Positions 1-8,620 of a stretch of DNA of 64,000 bases are shown here, piece by piece. A program made the position numbers and the translations under genes. The stretch covers positions 1 through 64,000 of the forward strand of contig CAZAEQ010000015.1 in the NCBI GenBank assembly GCA_964484185.1, given 5' to 3'. The notes beneath the pieces were generated by a model. The model worked only from the letters and a program-made list of their open reading frames with translations. It was not told where the DNA came from and searched no databases. This DNA is from F1-120-MAGs238 sp964484185. GTDB lineage: Bacteria > Planctomycetota > Phycisphaerae > Phycisphaerales > UBA1924. Within the stretch, counting starts at the first letter, position 1, and every line of letters begins with the position of its first letter.

Positions 1-2
1 GC

Positions 3-2099
3 GTCGTAAAAGAACGATGGCGAATCGAGCGAGACTATCAGGAACTCAAGGATGCCATCGAAAAGCTGTCTTTGAGCGACTCGGCGCTGCAGTTTGCGCC
101 AGAAAACTCGCCGGTGCTGGGCTTTGGCGTGCGCATCGGCTTCCTGGGCCTGTTACATATGGACATTGTGCGCGAGCGCCTAGAACGCGAGTACGATCTT
201 GTACTGGTCGTTACCAATCCATCGACCGATTACCAGTTGACGCTGTTAAACGGCGAAGAAGTCGACATCAAACCCCGTGAAAAGCGTGACCAGAAACCCT
301 TCGTCTTCAACTGGGATTGCCCCATCCTCATCAGCCCCTTTAACAACACACGTCTCTATATGGCCGACAATTTCCTCCTCAAATCCGACAACCGTGGCGA
401 CTCCTGGGACGTTATCTCTCCCGATCTCACCCGCGGCATCGATCGCAACACCCTGAAAGTAATGGGAGTCGTCCAGAAGCCTGATGCCGTCGCCAAGCAC
501 ATGTCCACCAGCATTTACGGCAACGCCGTCAGCCTCTCCGAATCCCCCAAAGTTGAGGGCCTCATCTACGTCGGCACCGACGATGGCCTCCTCAGCATCA
601 CCGAAGATGGCGGCAAGACCTGGCGCAAAGTTGAAAACTTCCCCTTCGTCCCCGAAATGACCTACATCGCGGAACTCGAAGCTGGCGTACACAACGCTGA
701 CACCGTCTTCGCCACCTTCGACAACCACAAAAAGGGCGACTTCGCTCCATACATCCTCCGCTCCGATGATCGTGGCCGCACGTGGAAGTCCATCGCAGGC
801 GATCTCCCCGCGCGTGGCACTGTCTACACCATGGCCCAGGACCACGTCAAAGAAAACCTCCTCTTCTGCGGCACAGAATTCGGCTGCTACTACACCCTCG
901 ATGGCGGCACAAAGTGGTTCAAACTCAGCGGCCTGCCCACCATCCAGGTCCCCGACCTCGAAATCCAGCGTCGCGAAAACGACCTCGCGATCGCAACATT
1001 TGGTCGTGGTTTCTACGTTCTCGACGATTATACTCCATTACGAAATATTGCATCTGACACGCTCGACAAGCCTGCGCACATCTTCCCGGTCGAACCCGCC
1101 CTCAGCTATGTCGAACGCTCCCGCCTTGGCGGCACACTTGGCCGCGGCTCCTCCGGCAGCGTGATGTATGCCGCCAAAAACCCAGCCTTTGGTGCGTCGA
1201 TCACGTACTACCTTAAAGATAAACACAAGACTAAAAAAGAGATCCGCAAAGAATCCGAAAAGGGCGCAAACTGGAAATACCCCTCAATCGAAGATTTCCG
1301 CGCTGAAGATCGCGAAGACAAACCTGAAGTCTACATGACCATCCGCGACAGCAGCAACAACGTAGTCCGCCGCCTCGGCCTCTCCGCCGAAGCAGGCGTT
1401 CACCGCATCACCTGGAACCTCCGCTACCCCGAAGTTTCCCCAATCCGCTTCGGCGGCGGCGAAAAACTCCCCTGGGAACTCAACGACGCCGGCATCCTCG
1501 CACCACCCGGAACTTATTCAGCACAACTCGCCAAACTCATAGACAACGTCTGGACTGACCTGGGCGAACCGCAAACCTTCAAAATCGAAGATCTCAACCA
1601 TGCAACGCTCGTCGCCAAAGAGGCAGCCCGCACCGAGAAATTCACCTTTGAACAAAAACTCTCCGACCTCAAGCGCGCAATCGACGGCGCCAATCGAGTA
1701 GTAGGGGAGTGCGAAAACCGCCTCCGCTTCCTCAAGCAAGCCGTGACTGACACCCCCAAAGCCGATGTCGCACTCCTCAAAGAAATCGACACCGTTCGCG
1801 ACAAGCTCACCGCCGTCAAAGATCTTCTCCAGGGCGATCCAACGTATGGCAAGCGCATGGTCGCCGACCCACCGTCAATTTCCGGCCGAATCGGCGGCGT
1901 AGCCGAAGGATTGGCCTACACCACCCAGCCTCCCACAGGCACCCAAAAAGAACAATACGAAATCGCGGCAGAAGATTTCGGCGCTCAACTCGCGGCTCTC
2001 AAAGCCATCGCCGAAACCGACATCCCCGCCATCGAAGCCAAACTAGAAGCCGCCGGAGCTCCTTGGACCCCAGGCCGCCTTCCAACATGGAAAAAATAA
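3..2099 (+). CDS. LepA (EF4) fragment joined in frame to a VPS10/sortilin-type BNR-repeat protein; 5' partial, chimeric
   Basis: The reading frame is open from the left edge. Roughly positions 33-266 encode a stretch that reads as the middle of elongation factor 4 (LepA), including FLGLLHMDIVRERLEREYD. From about position 267 the protein becomes a secreted-type VPS10/sortilin-like beta-propeller protein, with Asp-box (BNR) motifs SDNRGDSW, TEDGGKTW, SDDRGRTW and LDGGTKW, then FGRGFYVLDDY, a beta-rich domain and a helical C-terminus. Such proteins are common in Planctomycetes, normally over 1000 residues with a signal peptide; here the N-terminal half and signal are absent. LepA is a cytosolic ribosomal GTPase, so a natural fusion makes little functional sense. 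The ten codons before the LepA part do not look like LepA either. An assembly chimera or a recombination scar is most likely. Confidence 0.75.
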   Translation, partial: VVKERWRIERDYQELKDAIEKLSLSDSALQFAPENSPVLGFGVRIGFLGLLHMDIVRERLEREYDLVLVVTNPSTDYQLTLLNGEEVDIKPREKRDQKPFVFNWDCPILISPFNNTRLYMADNFLLKSDNRGDSWDVISPDLTRGIDRNTLKVMGVVQKPDAVAKHMSTSIYGNAVSLSESPKVEGLIYVGTDDGLLSITEDGGKTWRKVENFPFVPEMTYIAELEAGVHNADTVFATFDNHKKGDFAPYILRSDDRGRTWKSIAGDLPARGTVYTMAQDHVKENLLFCGTEFGCYYTLDGGTKWFKLSGLPTIQVPDLEIQRRENDLAIATFGRGFYVLDDYTPLRNIASDTLDKPAHIFPVEPALSYVERSRLGGTLGRGSSGSVMYAAKNPAFGASITYYLKDKHKTKKEIRKESEKGANWKYPSIEDFRAEDREDKPEVYMTIRDSSNNVVRRLGLSAEAGVHRITWNLRYPEVSPIRFGGGEKLPWELNDAGILAPPGTYSAQLAKLIDNVWTDLGEPQTFKIEDLNHATLVAKEAARTEKFTFEQKLSDLKRAIDGANRVVGECENRLRFLKQAVTDTPKADVALLKEIDTVRDKLTAVKDLLQGDPTYGKRMVADPPSISGRIGGVAEGLAYTTQPPTGTQKEQYEIAAEDFGAQLAALKAIAETDIPAIEAKLEAAGAPWTPGRLPTWKK

Positions 2100-2146
2100 T
2101 CAACTGCAACCACCCAACACACTCGCGCCCAAAATCCAACTAAAAG

Positions 2147-2180
2147 AACCCCGAGCGTAAGCGAGCCGGGTTGAGAACCC
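2147..2180. other. Intergenic region with short competing GC hairpins
   Basis: The 270 bases between the BNR protein and the next gene contain AACCC, GGGTT and AACCC at 2147, 2168 and 2176. The central GGGTT can pair with either flank; the 3' pairing has a 3-nt loop. No T-run follows, so a classical intrinsic terminator is not supported. I see nothing else in this gap. Confidence 0.25.
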
Positions 2181-2369
2181 AACTGCCTACAAAGCTCAGG
2201 TCCAAACCCACTCTGAACATATTGGAAGGTTGCAAGTTTATTGCGTTTTCCGTTTCTGGAACTCTCACCCAATTGGTATGATTTCCGAGTCTTCCCCCGA
2301 CCGTGCCAATGTCCGCGATGCATCGCGGCATCTTGGTCATGGTGCAATGTTTTTTCCGGAGTGCTCACG

Positions 2370-4076
2370 ATGCTTAACACGTTGCGTTTGTCCGCCGCCG
2401 CTCTCACCCTCATCATCGCCGGAACCGCATCCGCCCAATGGGTCGGCCCTTCCGCTCCCGATTCACGCATGAAATACGAAGGCGGCCCTGTTTATGTCGG
2501 CGCAACCGGCCTCACCACCGCCAAGTTCGGCGTCGTTGAATCTTCACCCGGCGCTCGCACCATCGGCAGTTACGGCTTCATCGGCACACCCGTGAACGGT
2601 TCTCGCACCACCGCGCTTTGGGGCGAAACCAACAACCCCAAAGGCCGCGGCCTGCAGGGGTTCAACTTCGCCACCGCCGACAGCGGCGATACCAGTAACC
2701 CCGCCACCGGCATCTGGGCCGAAACAGCATCCGTCACAGGACAGGGCATTCGCGCGCGTGCAACATCGACCACTGGCAGTAACTTCGCCGGTTACTTCGA
2801 CAGTGCCAGCAATTTTGGAACCGCTGTCTATGGCATTGTCACCAATTCAAGCAATGCTGGAATTGGTGTTCATGGCGTTACCTCCAGTCCAGATGGCTAC
2901 TCCGTCTATGGACAATCTCTCGCGACCACCGGCGCCGGAACGGGCGTGCAGGGCACTTCAACAGCGCCTAGCGGATTCGGTCTGTATGGCTACTGCAGTC
3001 ATTCCACCGGTTCAACAATCGCGGTCTACGGAAATGTGGCGAGCGCCAATGGCTATGCAGGCTACTTCTTTGGTCCCAAGAATTACTTCAGCGGAAATGT
3101 CGGCGTCGGCACCAACAGTCCCTCAACCAAGCTCGATGTCACTGGCACTTCCAGCACCGGCCTCATCCTGGGCACCAACGACTCAACCGCTACGGGCTCA
3201 ACCACCGGCGAAGCGGTGGCCGGCGTCAAGGGCGTTATCAGTGCCACTTTGCCCGGCAGCTCCGCCGCAGGTGTCTGGGGCGTCGCGGCCTCATCGAGTT
3301 CGAGCTCAGGCTTCGGGGTCGCCGGGTATCACGCCAGCAACAACGGCCTCGCAGTCGCCGGATTTGTCGCCAGCGGCGGTTCGGGTGTGGCTGTGTACGG
3401 GCAGGCGAGCGGTGGCTACGCGGGCTATTTCAACGGCAATGTCAGTGTCCTGGGCACTCTCTCCAAGAGCGGCGGCTCCTTCAAGATCGACCACCCACTC
3501 GATCCCGCCCACAAAACCCTCTCGCATTCCTTCGTCGAATCCCCCGACATGATGAACATCTACAACGGAAACGTCGAGACTGATCCCTCCGGTTACGCAA
3601 CGATCACCATGCCCGACTGGTTCGAATCTCTCAATCGCGACTTCCGCTACCAGCTCACAATCATCGACACCAACGATGACACTTGGGCAATGGCCAAGGT
3701 CGTGCGCGAAATCAAAGATGGCCAGTTCACCATCCGCACCAATCTCCCCAACCAAAAAATCTCCTGGATGGTCACTGGCATCCGCCAGGACAATTGGGCC
3801 AACGCCAACCGCATTCCGGTCGAGCAAGTGAAGCCCGCGCACGAACAGGGCAAGTACCTCAACCCTGTCGAATTCGGCCAGCCCGCCTCCGCCGGCATCG
3901 GCTATCGCGATACCTCCGAATTCGCCAAGGAATCACAGAGCATCATGAAGCGTCAGGCAGCGTTGGACAAAGAACAAGCCGCCGCGAAAGCCAGGCAACC
4001 CAACGTCTCACGCATTCCAACCCCTCCGACATCCAATCCCGCGCCGCTCACCCCCGCGATCGCTGGAGGAAACTGA
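2370..4076 (+). CDS. Secreted glycine-rich repeat protein with tail-fibre-like motif and conserved C-terminal domain
   Basis: ATG at 2370 gives a clear Sec signal peptide (LRLSAAALTLIIAGTASA), so I prefer it to an in-frame upstream start. The mature protein is a long series of degenerate repeats of the type G-V-x-G and Y-G/G-Y-F, as in beta-helical fibres, with NVGVGTNSPSTKLDVTG, a motif often seen before C-terminal chaperone domains of tail-fibre and surface proteins. About 190 residues from the end comes a recognisable C-terminal block containing IDHPLDPAHKTLSHSFVESP, DMMNIYNGNV and ISWMVTGIRQD, which recurs in secreted proteins of many environmental bacteria. It ends in a Pro-rich tail. 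No S74 peptidase triad is visible. The role is probably extracellular or cell-surface; no enzymatic function is evident. Confidence 0.8.
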   Translation: MLNTLRLSAAALTLIIAGTASAQWVGPSAPDSRMKYEGGPVYVGATGLTTAKFGVVESSPGARTIGSYGFIGTPVNGSRTTALWGETNNPKGRGLQGFNFATADSGDTSNPATGIWAETASVTGQGIRARATSTTGSNFAGYFDSASNFGTAVYGIVTNSSNAGIGVHGVTSSPDGYSVYGQSLATTGAGTGVQGTSTAPSGFGLYGYCSHSTGSTIAVYGNVASANGYAGYFFGPKNYFSGNVGVGTNSPSTKLDVTGTSSTGLILGTNDSTATGSTTGEAVAGVKGVISATLPGSSAAGVWGVAASSSSSSGFGVAGYHASNNGLAVAGFVASGGSGVAVYGQASGGYAGYFNGNVSVLGTLSKSGGSFKIDHPLDPAHKTLSHSFVESPDMMNIYNGNVETDPSGYATITMPDWFESLNRDFRYQLTIIDTNDDTWAMAKVVREIKDGQFTIRTNLPNQKISWMVTGIRQDNWANANRIPVEQVKPAHEQGKYLNPVEFGQPASAGIGYRDTSEFAKESQSIMKRQAALDKEQAAAKARQPNVSRIPTPPTSNPAPLTPAIAGGN

Positions 4077-4102
4077 AGTTAGCGACGACTTACGGAGCGA
4101 CT

Positions 4103-4630
4103 TTGGCGTTTTCTAATAGGCTTCTTCAAACCAATGAGCACATTCAGGCCCGCGCAGCCGCGCACTGGCTTCCGTTACTCGTTCCGCTTTCGTGTTTTTC
4201 AATTCTCGCAATCGCATCTGTCATGCCAGTCTATTGGGCCGCGGCCGGGCATATGAAATCTCCGCTGCCTCCGCTCGCGATCGCCTGCTTCACAATCTTT
4301 CCGCTGGTCTGTGTGCCAATGTTCTGCTTCCAGATCGCCTTACTTACGACTCGACTTATATTCACGAACAAACGCTTCATTGCGACCCGATTCGCACCTA
4401 TTCCATCGAGTATCCAAGTCCCACTGTCAGAAGTCGTCGGTGTGGCCGTTCATATCAATTCGTCTGGACAGACCTTTGGATATGGCACAGTCGAGGTAGT
4501 TTTCGCGGATAGAACGATCCGCAAGTTCCGATACATCCGCGATTCAGAAGCGTTCGCGACTGCGCTCGCGCAAGTCGCCAATCTCCCAGATCGTTCACAG
4601 CCTTCGCCGCCTGACGATATCTCGCCCTGA
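4103..4630 (+). CDS. Small membrane protein with bacterial PH-like domain
   Basis: About 175 residues. There is no in-frame ATG before the membrane segments. TTG at 4103 preceded by GGAG at 4094-4097 is the best start. Two hydrophobic helices (around LPLLVPLSCFSILAIASVMP and LAIACFTIFPLVCVPMFCFQ) are followed by LTTRLIFTNKRFIATR, then VPLSEVVGVAV and VEVVFADRTIRKFRYI. That order matches bacterial PH (bPH2, formerly DUF304) membrane proteins, whose biochemical role is generally unknown. The gene begins just after the secreted repeat protein on the same strand and could be co-transcribed with it. Confidence 0.6.
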   Translation: MAFSNRLLQTNEHIQARAAAHWLPLLVPLSCFSILAIASVMPVYWAAAGHMKSPLPPLAIACFTIFPLVCVPMFCFQIALLTTRLIFTNKRFIATRFAPIPSSIQVPLSEVVGVAVHINSSGQTFGYGTVEVVFADRTIRKFRYIRDSEAFATALAQVANLPDRSQPSPPDDISP

Positions 4631-4675
4631 TCGCCAGTCAGATCCCTACACTCCAGCCCACCTTTGGAGTCACTC

Positions 4676-5290
4676 GTGACGTCACGCTATCAAACCATCC
4701 TCCTCTTCGGCGCTCCCGGCGCAGGCAAAGGGACCCAGGGCAAGATCCTGGGCCTCGTCCCTGGCTTTTATCACCTCTCCTGCGGCGAGGTATTCCGCAA
4801 TATCAACACCTCTTCCGACCTGGGCAAAATATTCATGGACTACTCCAGCCGCGGCATGCTGGTCCCTGATGATGTCACAATTCAGATGTGGCAGCAGAAC
4901 ATGCACGCCCGGACCGTCATGAGCGACTACAAGCCCGATGCGGACTTGCTGGTGCTCGATGGAATTCCCCGCAACGTGAACCAGGCTAAGCATCTGGAAA
5001 AATACATCAACGTCCTCCAGATCATTCACCTTGTGTGCAGCGACAAAGAACAGATGATCCAGCGCCTCCGCCGCCGGGCTCTGAAGGAAAATCGCGTCGA
5101 TGATGCCAAGGAAGAAGTGATCCGCAAGCGCTGGGAGGTCTATGAACAGGAGACCTATCCGGTCCTCGCCCACTACCCCAAGTCGATTATCTGCGAGGTT
5201 GATGCAATCGGGTCACCCTCGAAAGTTCTCCAAAAGATCCTGACGGCGGTCGTGCCGATTCAGGAAGCCCATTTCCATAATCCGGCGTAA
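4676..5290 (+). CDS. Adenylate kinase family protein, copy 1
   Basis: GTG at 4676, 6 nt after GGAG (4666-4669), begins MTSRYQTILLFGAPGAGKGTQ, placing the P-loop where adenylate kinases have it. Other family features are the NMP-binding segment (SCGEVFRN, SRGMLVPDD), the DGIPRNVNQA motif matching DGFPRT..QA, and a short LID with RALKENRVDDAKEEVIRKRW and the Y..ETYPVL..Y ending. There are no zinc-binding cysteines in the LID. The expected reaction is ATP + NMP to ADP + NDP in the cytosol. GEVFR and IPRN differ from textbook Adk (GDMLR, FPRT), so nucleotide preference is not certain. A close paralogue follows 167 bp downstream on the same strand. I cannot tell which copy is the housekeeping enzyme. 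Confidence 0.85.
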   Translation: MTSRYQTILLFGAPGAGKGTQGKILGLVPGFYHLSCGEVFRNINTSSDLGKIFMDYSSRGMLVPDDVTIQMWQQNMHARTVMSDYKPDADLLVLDGIPRNVNQAKHLEKYINVLQIIHLVCSDKEQMIQRLRRRALKENRVDDAKEEVIRKRWEVYEQETYPVLAHYPKSIICEVDAIGSPSKVLQKILTAVVPIQEAHFHNPA

Positions 5291-5300
5291 GGCCGCAATG

Positions 5301-5412
5301 GACAGTTGACAATGGACAATGGACAATGAAAGAAGGTGTAACGGCCCGCTGCCGAGGTCCGAAGCACGTTCCGTCGTCGTCCATTGTCAATTGTCCATTG
5401 TCCATTGACTGT
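5301..5412. repeat. Imperfect inverted-repeat element (CAATGGA-type arms), MITE-like
   Basis: The left arm (about 5301-5328) consists of repeated GACAATG units. The right arm (about 5381-5412) is its imperfect reverse complement, with repeated TCCATTG units. They flank a ~50-bp interior without coding potential. The element fills most of the gap between the two adenylate kinase genes and would form a long hairpin in RNA. It resembles short mobile or repeat palindromes known in many bacterial genomes, but no transposase is nearby and no target duplication is evident. Confidence 0.6.
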
Positions 5413-5457
5413 GGTACACTTGGCCCCAGACGACAGCCCAGACCCACCGAGACCAGC

Positions 5458-6078
5458 ATGAACCAGAACTACAAATCCGTCCTGCTCTTTGGCCCGCCTG
5501 GGGTGGGTAAGGGAACGCAAGGCCACATCCTCAAGCATGTCCCCGGCTTCTTTCACGTCTCTACAGGCGAGATCTTCCGCAACCTCGATATCGAATCCGA
5601 CATCGGCAAAACCTTCTACCAGTATTCAAGCCGCGGCGAACTCGTTCCCGATGACATCACGATCAAAATCTGGCATCAATACGTACATGCAAACTCGATC
5701 CTGGGGCTCTACAAACCCAGGCAGGACATCCTGGTATTGGACGGCCTGCCGCGAAGCGTCAATCAGGCCAAGCTGCTCTTTCGCTACATCGACGTCATGA
5801 AGATCGTGCATCTGGTCTGCAAAGACAAAGAGCAGTTATTTGAGCGTATTTTGAAACGGGCCATGAAGAGCAACCGGGTTGACGACGGCAAGCAGGATGT
5901 CATCCGGCGGCGGTGGGAAGTCTACGAAAACGAGACCTATCCGGTCTTGTCCTACTATCCCCCAGAACTCATAGTGGAAGTGGATGCCATGCAATCGCCA
6001 GCGGTTGTAGTGGGGCAGGTTTTAGACGTGTTGGCACCACTCCAGTCTGAGCATTTCGTGAATCCGCTGGGCCGATAA
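5458..6078 (+). CDS. Adenylate kinase family protein, copy 2
   Basis: ATG at 5458 begins MNQNYKSVLLFGPPGVGKGTQ. About 206 residues, with the same architecture as copy 1: P-loop, STGEIFRN and SRGELVPDD in the NMP-binding part, DGLPRSVNQA, and a short zinc-free LID with MKSNRVDDGKQDVIRRRW and NETYPVLSYY. The two proteins align along their whole length with many identities, so this is a tandem duplication that has diverged. Both keep the P-loop and the LID arginines, so both are expected to be active. In-frame codons upstream of ATG lie inside the inverted-repeat element and are not taken as coding. A pseudopilin gene follows after 32 bp. Confidence 0.87.
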   Translation: MNQNYKSVLLFGPPGVGKGTQGHILKHVPGFFHVSTGEIFRNLDIESDIGKTFYQYSSRGELVPDDITIKIWHQYVHANSILGLYKPRQDILVLDGLPRSVNQAKLLFRYIDVMKIVHLVCKDKEQLFERILKRAMKSNRVDDGKQDVIRRRWEVYENETYPVLSYYPPELIVEVDAMQSPAVVVGQVLDVLAPLQSEHFVNPLGR

Positions 6079-6110
6079 AGACGAAGCTCAGTATTGCCGA
6101 TTGGACCTGT

Positions 6111-6863
<753 letters not shown>

Positions 6864-6889
6864 TAACAACATTAAGCAATATGTCTATT

Positions 6890-8473
6890 TTACGGCTTTT
6901 TCCGCGGAGGATTCGCCGGTTGCTTATCTGTTCCCGGAGCGGGGTCGCCAGCGCGTCTGGACGTGACTGATGCTTCGAACATGATTGTCTGACTTGCATC
7001 AGATGGCTGACGTGGCGTCATCATCCAGCCCCAGAACCCGGGAGTCCCGTATGCACGCACGGTGGTTGGCGGATGGAACTGAAACGCAAACGGCGTGCAG
7101 ATGTTTGAATCTTCGAGCGTTCCAAAGCCGCGCCAGGGCTTATCGAGTGCGGGAACGCGCGTGCTGCCCTTTCGCAGCGTGATCACATCAGCGGGAATCC
7201 AGTTGATGCTCGCACGCCGCTCGTCGAGATTCTCATCAAACAGGCACCACTCGGCCCAGGCCCGAAGCCTGCCCTGCTTGGAAGCATCCAGGAAGCCATC
7301 ATCCTGCGCACTTGCCTCCTGAGAAATCACGATTCGGGCCGGGAGGCCCACTTGGCGGAAGATCGCTACAAGAAGATTGGTAATGTCAAACTCGCTGCCG
7401 CGGCCACGCTGAATTGTAAATGGAATGGGCTGTAGTGCGATACCCTGAACAAGTCCATTCTTCGACATTCCAAGACCATCGCCAGCAGGCTGGAAACTCT
7501 CTGATACGCGGCCAGTCAGGAACTTAGCAAGCTGCACCGGGCTGACATCGCGCGGGTCTTTAATGCCCGCTGACTTCAGCCAGCCATTGACAAGATTTTT
7601 CAAGGCCTCTTTGTCCATGCTCTTGCTGCCAGCAGTGTTCCCATCGGGGAAAGTATCAAGGAACAACTGTTCCTGGAAGCAGGACTTCACGTTTGCCGGC
7701 CAATCACCCTTGGGCCATTGAACAGCGAGCGCCTTTGTCTCATCAAACTTGGTTTTGTAACTGGTCATCCGGATCGTGTATTCAAAGTTGATCGCCCGTC
7801 CATCTTCGTTTTTGGCGGTGAGCTTTCCAAGTCGAGTCCCCGATGCCAGATTGGGGATCACTTGAATCTCTTCTGTCAACACACGATTTTGAATCCGCAT
7901 CTTTCCTGTCCAGCCGTTCTCAACGGGGACACTGGATGCGGTCTGGGGGATCAGCGGAAAAACGACCCACAGATTCTCGAAGACAAAGTTGTCATGTTTG
8001 GGGACCGCAGACTGCTTTCCGGTTGAAGGATCGGTGACGATCTGATCCCACGAAAGCGCTGCCACATTGATCGTCGCCTTAAATGTCCAATCGCGAGCAT
8101 CAGAACGCGTGATATACGGCCCCGGCTCAACGATCTGCTTTGAAACCACCGGCGGCGTAACGGGTGCAACTGGTGTTGCGGGTGTTGTCGTGGGCTTGGT
8201 TGCGGGCTTGGTCGCTGGTTTTGTGGCTGGCTTGGGCGCAGGCGTTGTCGGTGATGCTGGCGGAGTCGCGGGAGGTGTTTCTTCTGGCGCAGGGTCGGCT
8301 GGCGCCGGCTCTGCGGGCTTGGGGCGTTTGCGTCCTGGACCTGGTGGGGTCGCGGGCGCGGGGTCGTCTGTCGATGCGACCAATGTCGTCGATGCATAAG
8401 TAGATTCGGCATTGCCTGCCGAAATGAGTATCGCAAGCAAAATAGAACTGACTGCGCTGGTTGTTGATTTCAT
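6890..8473 (-). CDS. Secreted transglutaminase-like protein lacking the catalytic Cys and His
   Basis: ATG at 8473 gives MKSTTSAVSSILLAILISAG, a signal peptide. Residues about 37-110 are a low-complexity Pro/Ala/Thr/Lys linker with KPAT repeats. A beta-rich domain follows, then a transglutaminase-core fold from about residue 300 to 470. In active enzymes the core reads G-x-C-x-(D/E)-F-A..LL.A.G(I/L)PAR and H-A-W-x-E. Here the equivalents are RGRGSEFDITNLLVAIFRQV (Ser360 in place of Cys) and LRAWAEW (Arg404 in place of His). Asp429 in NWIPADV is kept. The expected product is therefore a binding or structural protein, not a cross-linking or peptidase enzyme. Its 3' end is 26 bp from the convergent pseudopilin gene. 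Confidence 0.72.
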   Translation of the reverse strand: MKSTTSAVSSILLAILISAGNAESTYASTTLVASTDDPAPATPPGPGRKRPKPAEPAPADPAPEETPPATPPASPTTPAPKPATKPATKPATKPTTTPATPVAPVTPPVVSKQIVEPGPYITRSDARDWTFKATINVAALSWDQIVTDPSTGKQSAVPKHDNFVFENLWVVFPLIPQTASSVPVENGWTGKMRIQNRVLTEEIQVIPNLASGTRLGKLTAKNEDGRAINFEYTIRMTSYKTKFDETKALAVQWPKGDWPANVKSCFQEQLFLDTFPDGNTAGSKSMDKEALKNLVNGWLKSAGIKDPRDVSPVQLAKFLTGRVSESFQPAGDGLGMSKNGLVQGIALQPIPFTIQRGRGSEFDITNLLVAIFRQVGLPARIVISQEASAQDDGFLDASKQGRLRAWAEWCLFDENLDERRASINWIPADVITLRKGSTRVPALDKPWRGFGTLEDSNICTPFAFQFHPPTTVRAYGTPGFWGWMMTPRQPSDASQTIMFEASVTSRRAGDPAPGTDKQPANPPRKKP

Positions 8474-8620
8474 GATTCGTCCCTTGGGTGTCGTGCTTCT
8501 AGATGATACTCGCCAACCCGCACAAAGTTGCAACAAATGGATGAGTTGGCGCAACCTTGCCAAGGTCGGGGAATCTCTCCCATACCCCTTCAGGACGCCA
8601 ACGCACAGGCTTCCGAGTGC

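Noticed and set aside
2370..4076. Prophage tail-fibre gene
   Set aside because: Tail-fibre-like motifs occur, but a signal peptide is present, no other phage gene is nearby, and the C-terminal domain is known from secreted bacterial proteins.
5326..5457. N-terminal extension of the second adenylate kinase
   Set aside because: Those codons lie mostly in the inverted-repeat element; the ATG at 5458 puts the P-loop at the normal distance.
8067..8403. Gly/Val/Ala-rich protein on the plus strand
   Set aside because: It is the antisense reading of the Pro/Ala/Thr linker of the transglutaminase-like gene.
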